A DNA stretch of 64,000 bases. Source: Verrucomicrobiia bacterium. GTDB taxonomy: Bacteria; Verrucomicrobiota; Verrucomicrobiia; Opitutales; Cerasicoccaceae. Below are positions 21,159 through 30,305 of this stretch, in pieces. Both the position numbers and the translations under genes were made by a program. The first letter of the stretch is position 1, and the number at the start of each line of letters is the position of its first letter. The DNA lies in contig JAUIAM010000005.1 of assembly GCA_030425485.1 (NCBI GenBank), positions 1 through 64,000 of the forward strand. Reading direction: 5' to 3'. Under the pieces are notes generated by a model. It did no database searches. It was not told the origin of the DNA and saw nothing but the letters and a program-made list of their open reading frames with translations.

Positions 21159-23489
21159 ATGCATTACATCGACTGGTTACTGGTAATCATTCCCATCTGC
21201 ATTGTTGTCGTCATCGGGCTGAAGGCCCAGCGCTACGTCAAAAGTGTGTCGGACTTCCTCGCCGCCGGGCGGGTGGCAGGCAGGTATGTGCTGGCGGTCT
21301 CTGTGGGTGAGGCGTCCTTTGGCCTCATCAGCCTGGCCGCAGGGTTTGAGATGTTCTACAAGGTCGGCTTCGCCCTCTCCTTCTGGAACCTGCTCTACAT
21401 CCCCGTCTCGATCTTCATCACGCTCTCCGGCTATTGCGTGTACCGCTTCCGGGAAACACGGGCCATGACGATGGGGCAATTCCTGGAGATGCGCTATAAC
21501 CGCGCCTTCCGCATCTTCGCGGGCATCCTCCAGTCGCTCTCAGGCGTACTCAACTACGCCATTTTTCCCGCCGTTGGCGCCCGCTTCCTCATCTATTTCT
21601 GTGACCTCCCGCTCAGCGTAAACATCGCCGGTCTGCAATTCCCGACCTTCGCGCTGGTCATGATGGGCTTCCTCTCGCTGGCCGTGGTAATCGTCTGTCT
21701 GGGCGGGCAAATCACCATCATGGCCACGGACTGTATTCAGGGGATTTTGAGCTATCCCTTCTACATGATCGTGACTGCCTTCCTCGTCATCAAATTCAGC
21801 TACTTTGGTGAGATGGCCCCCGCGCTCATGGACAGGCCCGACGGCTACAGCATGATCAACCCCTTCGACATCGAGAAGCTGCGCGACTTCAACGTCCTCT
21901 ACATCATCGTGGGCATCATGAGCAGCACCCTGAACCGCATGAGCTGGTCCGGCACGCAGGGGTACAATGCCGCCGCGGCCAACGCCCATGAGCAGAAAAT
22001 GGGCGGCGTGCTCGGCACCTGGCGCGTGGGCTTCTCCACCATGATGTTTGCCCTGCTCGGCGTCGTAGCCTACACCTACCTGAATCACCCCAAGTACGAA
22101 GCCGAAGCCGCCCAGACCCGCACCCACTTAATCGAGAAAACGCTGGCCGACTCGACTCAGCACAGCTTTACCGAAGGCTCTACCCTCGCTGCGGAGATCC
22201 AGAGTTATTTGCACAGTGACGAGCTGTCGGCCCCGCTACAGGCGCGCATCGCCGAGGCTCCCATGCAGGTCGATGAGCAATCTCTCGAAGGCGAAACCAA
22301 GAAGGACCGCATACGCGCCGCCATCTCCAGCGAAGCCCCGGCCGACGCCCAGACCTTTGACACCATTTATAACCAGATGCGCGTCCCCTTCGCCCTGCGC
22401 GACATCATGCCCGTGGGCATAGCGGGGATTTTCTGTGCCCTGTGCGTATTTCTCCTCATCAGCACGGACACGACCTACATGCACTCCTGGGGCAGCATCA
22501 TTATCCAGGACATCGTGCTCCCCCTGCGGGGCGACAAGCCTCTCTCGCCCAAGACCCACCTGCTTTACCTGAGACTGTCCATCATCGGTGTAGCCACCTT
22601 TGCCTTTTTCTTCTCCTTCTTCTTTGCCCAGGTGGACTACATCCTCATGTTCTTTGCCATCACCGGAGCCATATGGGGAGGCGGCGCCGGCCCCTGCATC
22701 GTGGGGGGCCTTTACTGGAAGCGCGCCACCACTGCCGCCGCCTTTACCACCCTGATCCTGGGCTCCGCCGTGGCCGTCAGCGGCATCATTTTGCAAAAAA
22801 TCTGGGTGCCCGTCATCTACCCCTGGCTCGATGCAAATGACTGGGTCGCCACGGCCAACAGCTTGCTCATGGCCTGCTCGGCCCCCTTTGAGCCCTTTAT
22901 CAAGTGGCGCGTCACCGCGGAGAAGTTTCCCATCACCTCACAGGAGCTCATGCTCTTTAGCATGCTGATCTCCAGTGGCTCGTTCATCTTCGTTTCGCTG
23001 CTCACCTGCAAGCAGCCCTTTAATATGGAGCGTCTGCTGCACCGCGGTGCCTACCGCCGCAAAGGCGATCCCGACCACAAAGGCGTGCCAGACGGCCCGA
23101 TCCCGGTGCGCAAGCTCACCGTGGGAAAAATCATGCAGAAGATCGTGGGCATCAACAGCGAATACACCCGGGGGGACAAAGCGCTCGCCTGGTCGGTCTT
23201 TATCTACGGCGTGGTCTGGATGTTTGGCAGCACCCTTGTTATCACGGTCTGGAATCTCATCGCCCCCTGGCCGGACGCTTGGTGGGCCACCTGGTTTGCC
23301 ATCCTCAAGATTTACTCCATGGGGCTGATCGGCCTGGTCTCGACCTTCTGGTTCCTCATCGGAGGCATCGTCGACCTGCGCAAGATGTTCCGCCGTCTGG
23401 CCGAAAAGGAAGTCGATCACGCCGACGACGGACGCGTCATTGGGCACATGAACGCGGACGACATCGAACAAAACAAACGCCAACCCTAG
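21159..23489 (+). CDS. Sodium:solute symporter (SSS family)
   Basis: Sodium-driven uptake protein of 776 residues when started at the ATG at 21159 (MHYIDWLLVIIPICIVVVIG, the first membrane helix). The track start lies within the preceding terminator. Family hallmarks include VSDFLAAGRVAGRYVLAVSVGEASFG after TM1 and FFSFFFAQVDYILMFFAITGAIWGGGAGP late in the protein. It is longer than the usual 500-600 residues. About 110 hydrophilic residues (around 310-420, starting HPKYEAEAAQTRT) interrupt the helices, and extra helices follow at the C-terminus. The neighbouring deacetylase and NagB-like genes suggest an amino-sugar or sugar-derived substrate, but a terminator separates them. Confidence 0.9.
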   Translation: MHYIDWLLVIIPICIVVVIGLKAQRYVKSVSDFLAAGRVAGRYVLAVSVGEASFGLISLAAGFEMFYKVGFALSFWNLLYIPVSIFITLSGYCVYRFRETRAMTMGQFLEMRYNRAFRIFAGILQSLSGVLNYAIFPAVGARFLIYFCDLPLSVNIAGLQFPTFALVMMGFLSLAVVIVCLGGQITIMATDCIQGILSYPFYMIVTAFLVIKFSYFGEMAPALMDRPDGYSMINPFDIEKLRDFNVLYIIVGIMSSTLNRMSWSGTQGYNAAAANAHEQKMGGVLGTWRVGFSTMMFALLGVVAYTYLNHPKYEAEAAQTRTHLIEKTLADSTQHSFTEGSTLAAEIQSYLHSDELSAPLQARIAEAPMQVDEQSLEGETKKDRIRAAISSEAPADAQTFDTIYNQMRVPFALRDIMPVGIAGIFCALCVFLLISTDTTYMHSWGSIIIQDIVLPLRGDKPLSPKTHLLYLRLSIIGVATFAFFFSFFFAQVDYILMFFAITGAIWGGGAGPCIVGGLYWKRATTAAAFTTLILGSAVAVSGIILQKIWVPVIYPWLDANDWVATANSLLMACSAPFEPFIKWRVTAEKFPITSQELMLFSMLISSGSFIFVSLLTCKQPFNMERLLHRGAYRRKGDPDHKGVPDGPIPVRKLTVGKIMQKIVGINSEYTRGDKALAWSVFIYGVVWMFGSTLVITVWNLIAPWPDAWWATWFAILKIYSMGLIGLVSTFWFLIGGIVDLRKMFRRLAEKEVDHADDGRVIGHMNADDIEQNKRQP

Positions 23490-23613
23490 GTTGTGTATGC
23501 AACGGGATATTTGCTTGAACCCGGTACACCCCTCAGCGCATATAGCGATAGATACCACCACGACCACGAGCCAGAGCCTGCAAGAAAATGCGGGTCTGCG
23601 CTTTACTTTACGA

Positions 23614-23630
23614 TATAGTCAACTATAGTT
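23614..23630. promoter_or_regulatory. TetR operator candidate before the second TetR gene
   Basis: Inverted repeat TATAGT-CA-ACTATA followed by AGTT, giving overlapping ACTA/TAGT half-sites just before the ATG at 23638. Its position at the start of the regulator gene fits autoregulation. A related ACTA..TAGT site lies at 24334-24343 before the efflux genes. Confidence 0.55.
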
Positions 23631-23637
23631 AATTTCT

Positions 23638-24246
23638 ATGGGACGCACCAGTAACGCCAAGCAAAAGCTAATCGACTCGATTGTAGACCTTATGTGGGAA
23701 CGCTCCTACGGCATGGTCACGATCGACCAGATTTGCCAGCATGCAGGCGTTAAGAAGGGCAGTTTCTATTACTTTTATAAATCCAAGTCCGAGCTCACGC
23801 TGGAAGCCCTCGACTATTTCTGGGAGGCAAACGTACGCGAGAAGCTCGACAGCCTCTTTTCCCCGACCAAGAGCGGCGTACAGCGTCTCATGGACCACGC
23901 CGACTTTAAATACGAGTGGACACGGGAGATGAAACAAAAGGAGGGCAAAATCCTCGCATGCTGCTTGTTTACCGTGGGCCAGGAGATGTGCAACGTCGAC
24001 CAGGACCTGCGCAACAAGGTCAATGATTACCTGACCTGCCACCAGCGCTACTTTACCAGCGCCGTGCAGGACGCCGTGAGCGAAGGAGAAGTCAAAACCG
24101 ACGATGCCCCCGCTCTGGCCACCTGCATCTACAGTTGCTACGAGGGCACCTTCGCCCGCGCCCGCATAGCCAACGACCCGGAGATCATGCGCGGCCTCAA
24201 GGACAGCTACCTGCGCATCCTCGGCATCTCCGCACAAGTCGCCTAG
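23638..24246 (+). CDS. TetR-family regulator of the second efflux operon
   Basis: 202 residues. The N-terminal HTH includes MVTIDQICQHAGVKKGSFYYFYKSKSELTLEAL, a textbook TetR motif. The C-terminal ligand domain (LACCLFTVGQEMCNVDQDLRN) is of the general TetR type with no identified effector. It lies directly upstream of, and on the same strand as, an OMF-MFP-RND set, from which it is separated by about 110 bases. Palindromes with ACTA/TAGT half-sites occur before both this gene and the OMF gene, consistent with a repressor acting on both. Confidence 0.9.
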   Translation: MGRTSNAKQKLIDSIVDLMWERSYGMVTIDQICQHAGVKKGSFYYFYKSKSELTLEALDYFWEANVREKLDSLFSPTKSGVQRLMDHADFKYEWTREMKQKEGKILACCLFTVGQEMCNVDQDLRNKVNDYLTCHQRYFTSAVQDAVSEGEVKTDDAPALATCIYSCYEGTFARARIANDPEIMRGLKDSYLRILGISAQVA

Positions 24247-24257
24247 CCCGACTCCCG

Positions 24258-24292
24258 CTGCCCCGCGCAACGGCTCGGCAGAGACGTTTTTT
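24258..24292 (+). terminator. Possible weak terminator after the second TetR gene
   Basis: A CTGCC/GGCAG stem with a 14-base loop lies 12 bases after the TetR stop, followed five bases later by TTTTTT. The stem is short and the spacing loose. It would separate TetR from the pump genes, which have their own candidate operator downstream. Confidence 0.35.
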
Positions 24293-24333
24293 CAAAAAAA
24301 GTAAGTCAAAGGCTTGATATCCTTTATTTCTTT

Positions 24334-24343
24334 ACTAATTAGT
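24334..24343. promoter_or_regulatory. Operator candidate before the second efflux operon
   Basis: Perfect 10-bp palindrome ACTAATTAGT, 15 bases before the OMF start codon. It shares ACTA/TAGT half-sites with the site at 23614-23630, suggesting that both are bound by the adjacent TetR regulator. Confidence 0.45.
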
Positions 24344-24358
24344 CATCTATTAAAACAG

Positions 24359-25768
24359 ATGTTTGAATCCTCTCACACACTCTCTCCGCTCCGTCTGGCG
24401 GGCCTTTCTGCGCTTCTATTTACAGCGGGCTGCACGGTGGGCCCCGACTACAAAGCGCCCGCATTTCCCGCGCCCGTAGCCTACTCTGACCTGCAGGATC
24501 AGGACGGCACGCCCCTCGCCATGCCCGAGAGCGGCGCGTGGTGGATGATTTTTAACGAGCCACAGCTCAACGAACTGATCGTCAAAGCCGAAGAGCAAAA
24601 CCGCGACCTCCGGGCGGCCTACAAGCGCTGGCAGCGTGCCGAAACCCTCATCGCCCGCGAGGAAGCCGAGGCGCTCCCCCAGGTGGAAGCCGGAGCCGGC
24701 TACACCCGCGAACGCCTGAGTCAGGAAACCACGCAACTCTACGGCGGCACCCAGCAAAACGTTTACAACATGGGCGCTGCCGCCGCCTTGGAAATCGACG
24801 TCTTCGGGCGCGTACGCCGTCTGGTCGAAGCCGCTGCGGCCGATGCCGACGCCGAGCGCGAGGCCCTGGCCGACCTCCAGTTATTCATCAAAACCGAGGT
24901 CGCGGCCATTTACTTTGGCATCCGCTCACTCGAAGCCGAGTTGCTCTATGTCGAAGACAGCCTCTCCACCCGCGAGCAGTCCCTCGAAGTCGTCAAGCGC
25001 CGCTTCGAAGGCGGTGCGGTCAGTGAGCTGGACGTCGCCCAGGCCCAGTCACTTCTGGCCTCCACCCGCGCGGACTACGCCCGTCTTCGTGGCCAGCAGG
25101 CAGTGCTCATCAACGCCCTCGCGGTCCTCATCGGGGAACCCGCACCGACCTTTAGCCTGGAAGTAACGCCGCTGGCGGGTAAGCCGCCCCGCGTCCCGGC
25201 GGGTATCCCCTCCGAGCTACTCTTGCGCCGTGCGGACATCCGCCAGCGGGAGCGCAAGCTCGCCGCCGCCAATGCCCGCATCGGGGTGGCCACAGCGAAT
25301 TTCTTCCCCCGCGTTACCATTGCCGGTAACATCGGGGTCTCTGCCCTCGACGCTGCCCAGTGGTTCCAGTCCAGCGCGGGCTTTTGGGCCATTAACCCGC
25401 AGGTCTCCATCCCGCTCTTTGAAGGTGGTCGCCTCATCGCCAACCTCGACGAGTCCGAGCTGGCCTACGCCCAGACCGTGGATGAATACGAGCAAACCGT
25501 CTTGACCGCCTTTGCCGAGGTGGAGGACGCCGTCGACTCCTGGCGCTGGCTCAGCGAGCAGCGCGCCGCCGAAGAAGTCTCCTCCCGCGCCGCTATCCGG
25601 GCCCAGGAAATCGCCAATGCCCAGTACAACGGCGGCCTCATCGACTTTATCACCGCACTGGACTCCGAGCGCACCGCGCTGGAGAGCCAACGCCGCCTGG
25701 CCAACGTTACGGGCGAAGAATACATCAACGCCGTACGCCTCATCCGCGCCATAGGCGGACGCTGGTAA
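24359..25768 (+). CDS. Outer-membrane efflux lipoprotein of the second RND operon
   Basis: OprM/NodT-type channel. The ATG at 24359 gives MFESSHTLSPLRLAGLSALL, ending in the lipobox FTAGC, followed by TVGPDYKAP. The track start 15 residues upstream would bury the signal peptide. Length is 469 residues. Two OEP repeats are visible, including ALPQVEAGAGYTRERL and RRADIRQRERKLAAANARIGVAT. It is followed 9 bases later by the adaptor gene and then the RND pump, giving the order OMF-MFP-RND. Confidence 0.91.
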   Translation: MFESSHTLSPLRLAGLSALLFTAGCTVGPDYKAPAFPAPVAYSDLQDQDGTPLAMPESGAWWMIFNEPQLNELIVKAEEQNRDLRAAYKRWQRAETLIAREEAEALPQVEAGAGYTRERLSQETTQLYGGTQQNVYNMGAAAALEIDVFGRVRRLVEAAAADADAEREALADLQLFIKTEVAAIYFGIRSLEAELLYVEDSLSTREQSLEVVKRRFEGGAVSELDVAQAQSLLASTRADYARLRGQQAVLINALAVLIGEPAPTFSLEVTPLAGKPPRVPAGIPSELLLRRADIRQRERKLAAANARIGVATANFFPRVTIAGNIGVSALDAAQWFQSSAGFWAINPQVSIPLFEGGRLIANLDESELAYAQTVDEYEQTVLTAFAEVEDAVDSWRWLSEQRAAEEVSSRAAIRAQEIANAQYNGGLIDFITALDSERTALESQRRLANVTGEEYINAVRLIRAIGGRW

Positions 25769-25777
25769 TCCCTAAAA

Positions 25778-26938
25778 ATGCTTTTAAACATGAACAGTCG
25801 CACGATTCTCACCACCGCAAGCACACTCTCCCTTGCTCTGCTCTTCACCGCCTGCGGGCAGGAAGATGCCGCCGCCCCGGCGGAACACCCGCCGCTGGAT
25901 ATCGATGTCACCACGCCGGTCACGGAATCGCTCGTTGAGTGGTCCACCTTCACCGGACGCCTTGAGGCCGTGGAGAGCGTGGTCATCCGCGCCCGCGTCA
26001 GCGGCTACCTGAAGTCCGTCAATTTCAAAGAAGGACAACTCGTCGAAGCCGGGGACCTGCTCTTCGAGATCGACCCCCGCCCTTTCGAAGCGATTGTCAA
26101 TCTGGCCAAGGCCCGTGTCGCTCAGGCAGAGGCTGCCCAGACGCTCGCTCTGGCCAACAAGACCCGCGCCGAAGACCTTATCCGCTCGAACGCCATTTCG
26201 CGCGAAGAACTGGACATCCGAAACAGTGAGGCCATGCAGGCCGAGGCAGACGTGCTCGCCGCGCAGGCAGAACTCGAAGCCGCCGAGCTCGACCTCCAGT
26301 TTACCCAGATCAAAGCCCCCATCACGGGCATTGCGGGCCGCTTTGGCATCACCCAGGGCAACCTTGTTGACGGTGGCAGCAGCGGCGGGACCCAGCTCAC
26401 AACCATCGTCCCCCAGAACCCAATCTACGTTTACTTCGACGTGGACGAGCGCACCTACCTCAACACCCTGCGCCGCATCCAGGCAGGTCAGTTGCCCGGC
26501 CGCGCCGACAACGGCCACATGCCAGTGCAAATTCAGCTCACGGACGAATCGACCTTCAACCACGAGGGCGTGATTAACTTTAAGGACAATCAGCTTAACC
26601 CCGGCACCGCCACCATGCGCGTGCGCGGCCTGCTGCAAAATCCGGACGGCTTCCTCAGCCCGGGGATGTTTGCCCGCGTGCGCACGCCCGCCTCCAAGCA
26701 GGAAGAGCGTCTGCTCCTCCCAGACCATGTCGTGCTGACCGACCAAGAACTCAAGTATGTCTGGGTCGTTGGGCCGGACAACATGGTCGAACGGCGCACC
26801 GTCGAGGTAGGCCCGCTCCACGACCGACTCCGCATCATCCGCTCGGGCCTTGAGCCCGACGAGCGCGTGGCCTCGACCGGCCTGCAATTCCTCCAGCCCG
26901 GCATGCCCGTAACGCCGCGTCAGCCACAAGCCGAATAA
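25778..26938 (+). CDS. RND periplasmic adaptor lipoprotein, AcrA/MexA type
   Basis: 386 residues. A lipoprotein signal ends in LLFTACG (lipobox LFTAC). The barrel and lipoyl parts are clear (RARVSGYLKSVNFKEGQLVEAGDLLFEID), then an alpha hairpin (NKTRAEDLIRSNAISREELD), the second lipoyl half (TQIKAPITGIAGRFGITQGNLV), and the membrane-proximal region with NPGTATMRVRG. This is the standard AcrA/MexA layout. An in-frame ATG at 25790 is an alternative start that would shorten the signal by four residues. The RND gene begins 22 bases downstream. Confidence 0.94.
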   Translation: MLLNMNSRTILTTASTLSLALLFTACGQEDAAAPAEHPPLDIDVTTPVTESLVEWSTFTGRLEAVESVVIRARVSGYLKSVNFKEGQLVEAGDLLFEIDPRPFEAIVNLAKARVAQAEAAQTLALANKTRAEDLIRSNAISREELDIRNSEAMQAEADVLAAQAELEAAELDLQFTQIKAPITGIAGRFGITQGNLVDGGSSGGTQLTTIVPQNPIYVYFDVDERTYLNTLRRIQAGQLPGRADNGHMPVQIQLTDESTFNHEGVINFKDNQLNPGTATMRVRGLLQNPDGFLSPGMFARVRTPASKQEERLLLPDHVVLTDQELKYVWVVGPDNMVERRTVEVGPLHDRLRIIRSGLEPDERVASTGLQFLQPGMPVTPRQPQAE

Positions 26939-26960
26939 GCCTCCCCGAGCAAGGGTCACC

Positions 26961-29900
26961 ATGAACATTTCCCACTTCTTCATCGACCGGCCACGATTCG
27001 CTGTCGTGCTCTCGCTGGTCATCATCATCATCGGCGGGCTGTCCTTTTTCACCCTGCCCACCGCGCAGTTCCCCGAGGTCTCACCGCCCACGATCGTCGT
27101 GCGCGCCAGCCTGCCCGGCGCGACACCCGAGCTGTTGGCCGACACCGTCTCGGCTCCGCTGGAGCAGGAGATCAACGGCGTCGAGAACATGATGTACATG
27201 ACCTCCTCCAGCACGGCGGACGGCACCGTACAGATTACCATCACCTTTAAACTCGGCACAAACCTGGACACCGCGCAGGTGCTGGTGCAGAACCGCGTGG
27301 CTGTGGCCGAACCGCGCCTGCCCGAGCAGACGCGCCAGATCGGCGTGACCGTAGAAAAAAGCGTGCCCGACCTCCTGCTCGTGGTGCAGATGTTTTCCCC
27401 GGACAACTCGCTCGACCAGGAGTACGTCAGCAACTACGCCATCCGCCAAATCCGTGAGTCCCTGCGCCGCATCGACGGTGTGGGCGCGGTCCGCACCTTT
27501 GGCTCCCGCGAGTACAGCATGCGCGTCTGGCTCGACCCCGAGCTCATGGCCAACCTGAACATCACCGCGGGCGACATCGTGAACGCACTGCGCGAGCAGA
27601 ACGTGCAAGTCGCCGCGGGCCTCATCGGCCAGCCGCCGAAGAGCCAACCCGGAGCCTATCAGCTAAACGTCAGCACGCTCGGTCGCCTCAGCACGGTAGA
27701 GCAGTTTGAAAACGTCGTGGTCAAGCGCGGGGATGACGCCACCATTGTCTATCTGCGCGATGTTGCCCGCGTCGAGCTGGGCGCAGTCGACTACAACGTG
27801 ACCAACTACAAGGGCACCACGCCTGCCGTGGCCATGCCCATCCAGCAACGCCCGGGCTCCAACGCGCTGGAGACATCCACTCAGATTCGGGCTGAGATGA
27901 AAGAGCTGGCCAAAGCCTTCCCACCCGGGCTGGCCTACGACATCATCTACGACCCCACGGTATTCATCAGCGAATCCATCGACGCGGTTTTCCACACCAT
28001 CATCGAGGCCATCATCCTCGTGGTCGTCGTCATCATCGTTTTTCTCCAATCGTGGCGCGCTTCGATCATCCCGCTGCTGGCCATCCCGGTCTCGCTCATC
28101 GGCACCTTCTTTGCCATGGCGCTCTTTGATTTCTCCATCAACAACCTGACGCTCTTCGGCATGGTGCTGGCTATCGGTATCGTGGTGGACGACGCCATCG
28201 TAGTGGTGGAAAATATCGAGCGAAACCTGGACAAGGGCCTGTCCAACCGGGAAGCCTCCCGCCAGGCCATGACGGAGATCACCGGACCGCTCATCTCGGC
28301 CACGCTGGTCATGGCGGCTATCTTTATCCCCACCGCCTTCCTGCCCGGACTGACGGGGCAGTTCTACCGCCAATTCGCGCTGACCATCGCCTTTTCGGTC
28401 GCCATCTCCGGCTTCGTCTCGCTGACGCTCAGCCCCGCACTCGGGGTTGTCCTCCTGCGCAAGCACGGTGCCAAACCGGACTTCGTCCAGCGCATCATCG
28501 ACTTCTTCTTCGGCTGGTTCTTCAAGGGCTTCAACTGGGTGTTTGGCAAGTTCACCGACGGCTACTCCGAGATCGTCAAGCGCTTCGTCCGCATGGGCTT
28601 GGTGGCAATCATTATCTTCGTCGGCCTGATCGCCCTTACCGGCTGGGGCTTCAATCTCGTGCCCAAGGGCTTCATCCCGCCCACCGACCAGGGCTACGGC
28701 ATCGTCGTGCTGCAACTCCCCGACGGCGCATCGCTGGAGCGAACGGACGAACTCGTGCGCGAGGTCTCTCAGCGCGCGATGGACGTTGACGGCATCGCCA
28801 ACGTCGTGGCCTTCGCCGGGTTTAACGGTGCGACTTTCGCCAACTCGCCCAACTCGGCCGCGATCTTTACGCCCTTCGATCCCTTTGACGAGCGCACCGA
28901 TCCCTACCTCAGCGGCGATGCTATCATCGGCCGCCTTCAGGCCAGTCTGGCCGACATCCGCGAGGCCTTTGTCATCGTCATCCCGCCACCGCCCGTCCGA
29001 GGCATCGGTAACGGTGGCGGCTGGAAAATGATGGTGCAGGACCGCGCCGGACTCGGCTACGCCGCCCTGCAGGACGCCACCACCCAACTCATGATGGCTG
29101 CCAATCAGGAGCCAGGACTCCAACAGGTCTTCTCCCCCTTCCGGGCCAACGTGCCCCAGCTCTATGTCGATGTGGACCGTGAAAAAGCCAAGATGCTAGA
29201 CGTGCCGCTGGATAGCGTGTTCGACACCCTGCAGGTTTTCCTCGGCTCGCTCTTCGTCAACGACGTCAACCTCTTTGGCCGTACCTACCGCCTGACCGCC
29301 CAGGCCGAGGCGGAATTCCGCGACGAGCCCGAGGACATCGCACGTCTGAAAACCCGTAACGCCGCCGGGGACATGGTACCGCTGGGCTCGGTGGCCGAGA
29401 TCAAGACCATCGCCGGGCCAGACCGCGTCGTGCGCTACAACCTCTACCCCTCGGCAGAACTCCAGGGCAACAACTCACCCGGCTACAGCACCGGGCAGTC
29501 CCTGGCCACGATGGAGCGGCTGGCCGAGCAAATCCTGCCCCCGGGCATGGGCTTTGAGTGGACAGACATCGCCTACCAGGAGCAGCAGGTGGGTAACTCC
29601 GCGCTGTACATTTTCCCGCTCGCGGTGCTCTTCGTTTTCTTTGTCCTCGTCGCACAGTACGAGAACTGGTCCCTCCCGCTGGCCGTGATTATTATCGTCC
29701 CGCTGTGTCTGTTTGGTGCCATCTGGCTGCTGCACTGGCGCGGCATGGATAACAATATTCTCACCCAGATCGGCTTCGTGGTGCTCATCGGTCTGGCGGC
29801 CAAGAACGCCATCCTGATCGTGGAGTTTGCCAAGCAGCAAGAGGACGCGGGTGTGGAGATCCACGAGGCCGCCAGCGTAGCCGCACGCTTCCGCCTCCGC

Positions 29901-30104
29901 CCCATCCTGATGACCTCCTTTGCCTTCATCCTGGGTGTCATTCCGCTCATGGTTGCGACCGGAGCGGGTTGGGAAATGCGCCAGGCCCTCGGCACGCCCG
30001 TCTTTGGCGGCATGCTTTTCGTAACCATCGTGGGGATTTTCCTGACCCCGGTGTTTTACGTCATGATTCGTAAGCTCACCAAGCGTGAGCCCAAGAAGCA
30101 GTAG
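26961..30104 (+). CDS. RND multidrug efflux pump, HAE1 type (AcrB/MexB-like)
   Basis: Inner-membrane proton antiporter of 1047 residues. It begins MNISHFFIDRPRFAVVLSLV, the classical HAE1 start, and carries LPTAQFPEVSPPTIVV, the TM4 pair in IGIVVDDAIVVVENIERN and the late helices GLAAKNAILIVEFAKQ. Length and motifs match AcrB. It completes a tripartite pump with the two genes before it and belongs to a different subfamily from the pump at 7291-10413. It ends in a run of seven in-frame stop codons and a strong terminator. Confidence 0.96.
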   Translation: MNISHFFIDRPRFAVVLSLVIIIIGGLSFFTLPTAQFPEVSPPTIVVRASLPGATPELLADTVSAPLEQEINGVENMMYMTSSSTADGTVQITITFKLGTNLDTAQVLVQNRVAVAEPRLPEQTRQIGVTVEKSVPDLLLVVQMFSPDNSLDQEYVSNYAIRQIRESLRRIDGVGAVRTFGSREYSMRVWLDPELMANLNITAGDIVNALREQNVQVAAGLIGQPPKSQPGAYQLNVSTLGRLSTVEQFENVVVKRGDDATIVYLRDVARVELGAVDYNVTNYKGTTPAVAMPIQQRPGSNALETSTQIRAEMKELAKAFPPGLAYDIIYDPTVFISESIDAVFHTIIEAIILVVVVIIVFLQSWRASIIPLLAIPVSLIGTFFAMALFDFSINNLTLFGMVLAIGIVVDDAIVVVENIERNLDKGLSNREASRQAMTEITGPLISATLVMAAIFIPTAFLPGLTGQFYRQFALTIAFSVAISGFVSLTLSPALGVVLLRKHGAKPDFVQRIIDFFFGWFFKGFNWVFGKFTDGYSEIVKRFVRMGLVAIIIFVGLIALTGWGFNLVPKGFIPPTDQGYGIVVLQLPDGASLERTDELVREVSQRAMDVDGIANVVAFAGFNGATFANSPNSAAIFTPFDPFDERTDPYLSGDAIIGRLQASLADIREAFVIVIPPPPVRGIGNGGGWKMMVQDRAGLGYAALQDATTQLMMAANQEPGLQQVFSPFRANVPQLYVDVDREKAKMLDVPLDSVFDTLQVFLGSLFVNDVNLFGRTYRLTAQAEAEFRDEPEDIARLKTRNAAGDMVPLGSVAEIKTIAGPDRVVRYNLYPSAELQGNNSPGYSTGQSLATMERLAEQILPPGMGFEWTDIAYQEQQVGNSALYIFPLAVLFVFFVLVAQYENWSLPLAVIIIVPLCLFGAIWLLHWRGMDNNILTQIGFVVLIGLAAKNAILIVEFAKQQEDAGVEIHEAASVAARFRLRPILMTSFAFILGVIPLMVATGAGWEMRQALGTPVFGGMLFVTIVGIFLTPVFYVMIRKLTKREPKKQ

Positions 30105-30122
30105 TAGTAATAGTAGTAGTAG
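30102..30122 (+). repeat. Seven consecutive in-frame stop codons (TAG/TAA microsatellite)
   Basis: The stop codon of the RND gene starts a trinucleotide run TAG TAG TAA TAG TAG TAG TAG, all in the gene's reading frame. The array probably arose by repeat expansion and would block any read-through. Confidence 0.9.
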
Positions 30123-30124
30123 CA

Positions 30125-30177
30125 GCGGGTGAGTTGCGGCGCGAGAGAGAGTGCGCCCGGCTCACCCGCATTTTTTT
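30125..30177 (+). terminator. Rho-independent terminator of the second efflux operon
   Basis: Perfect 9-bp arms GCGGGTGAG/CTCACCCGC with a 27-base loop are followed by A and seven Ts. It lies just after the tandem stop codons of the RND gene. Confidence 0.88.
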
Positions 30178-30305
30178 GTCCAGAGGCAAGCGCCCGCACA
30201 GCAACGATAATCTATGCGCAAGTGCTTAAGCACTCAGCACTTGCAAAGTCGCCCCAAACAGGTGTATCTTTGCAGAAAGTTCTCCAGCCTCAATCTACCC
30301 CACCT

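Noticed and set aside
27663-29123. 486-aa antisense ORF inside the RND pump
   Set aside because: Same cause: the sense frame is a complete, conserved pump, and the antisense protein is Asp/Glu/His/Arg-rich and domainless.
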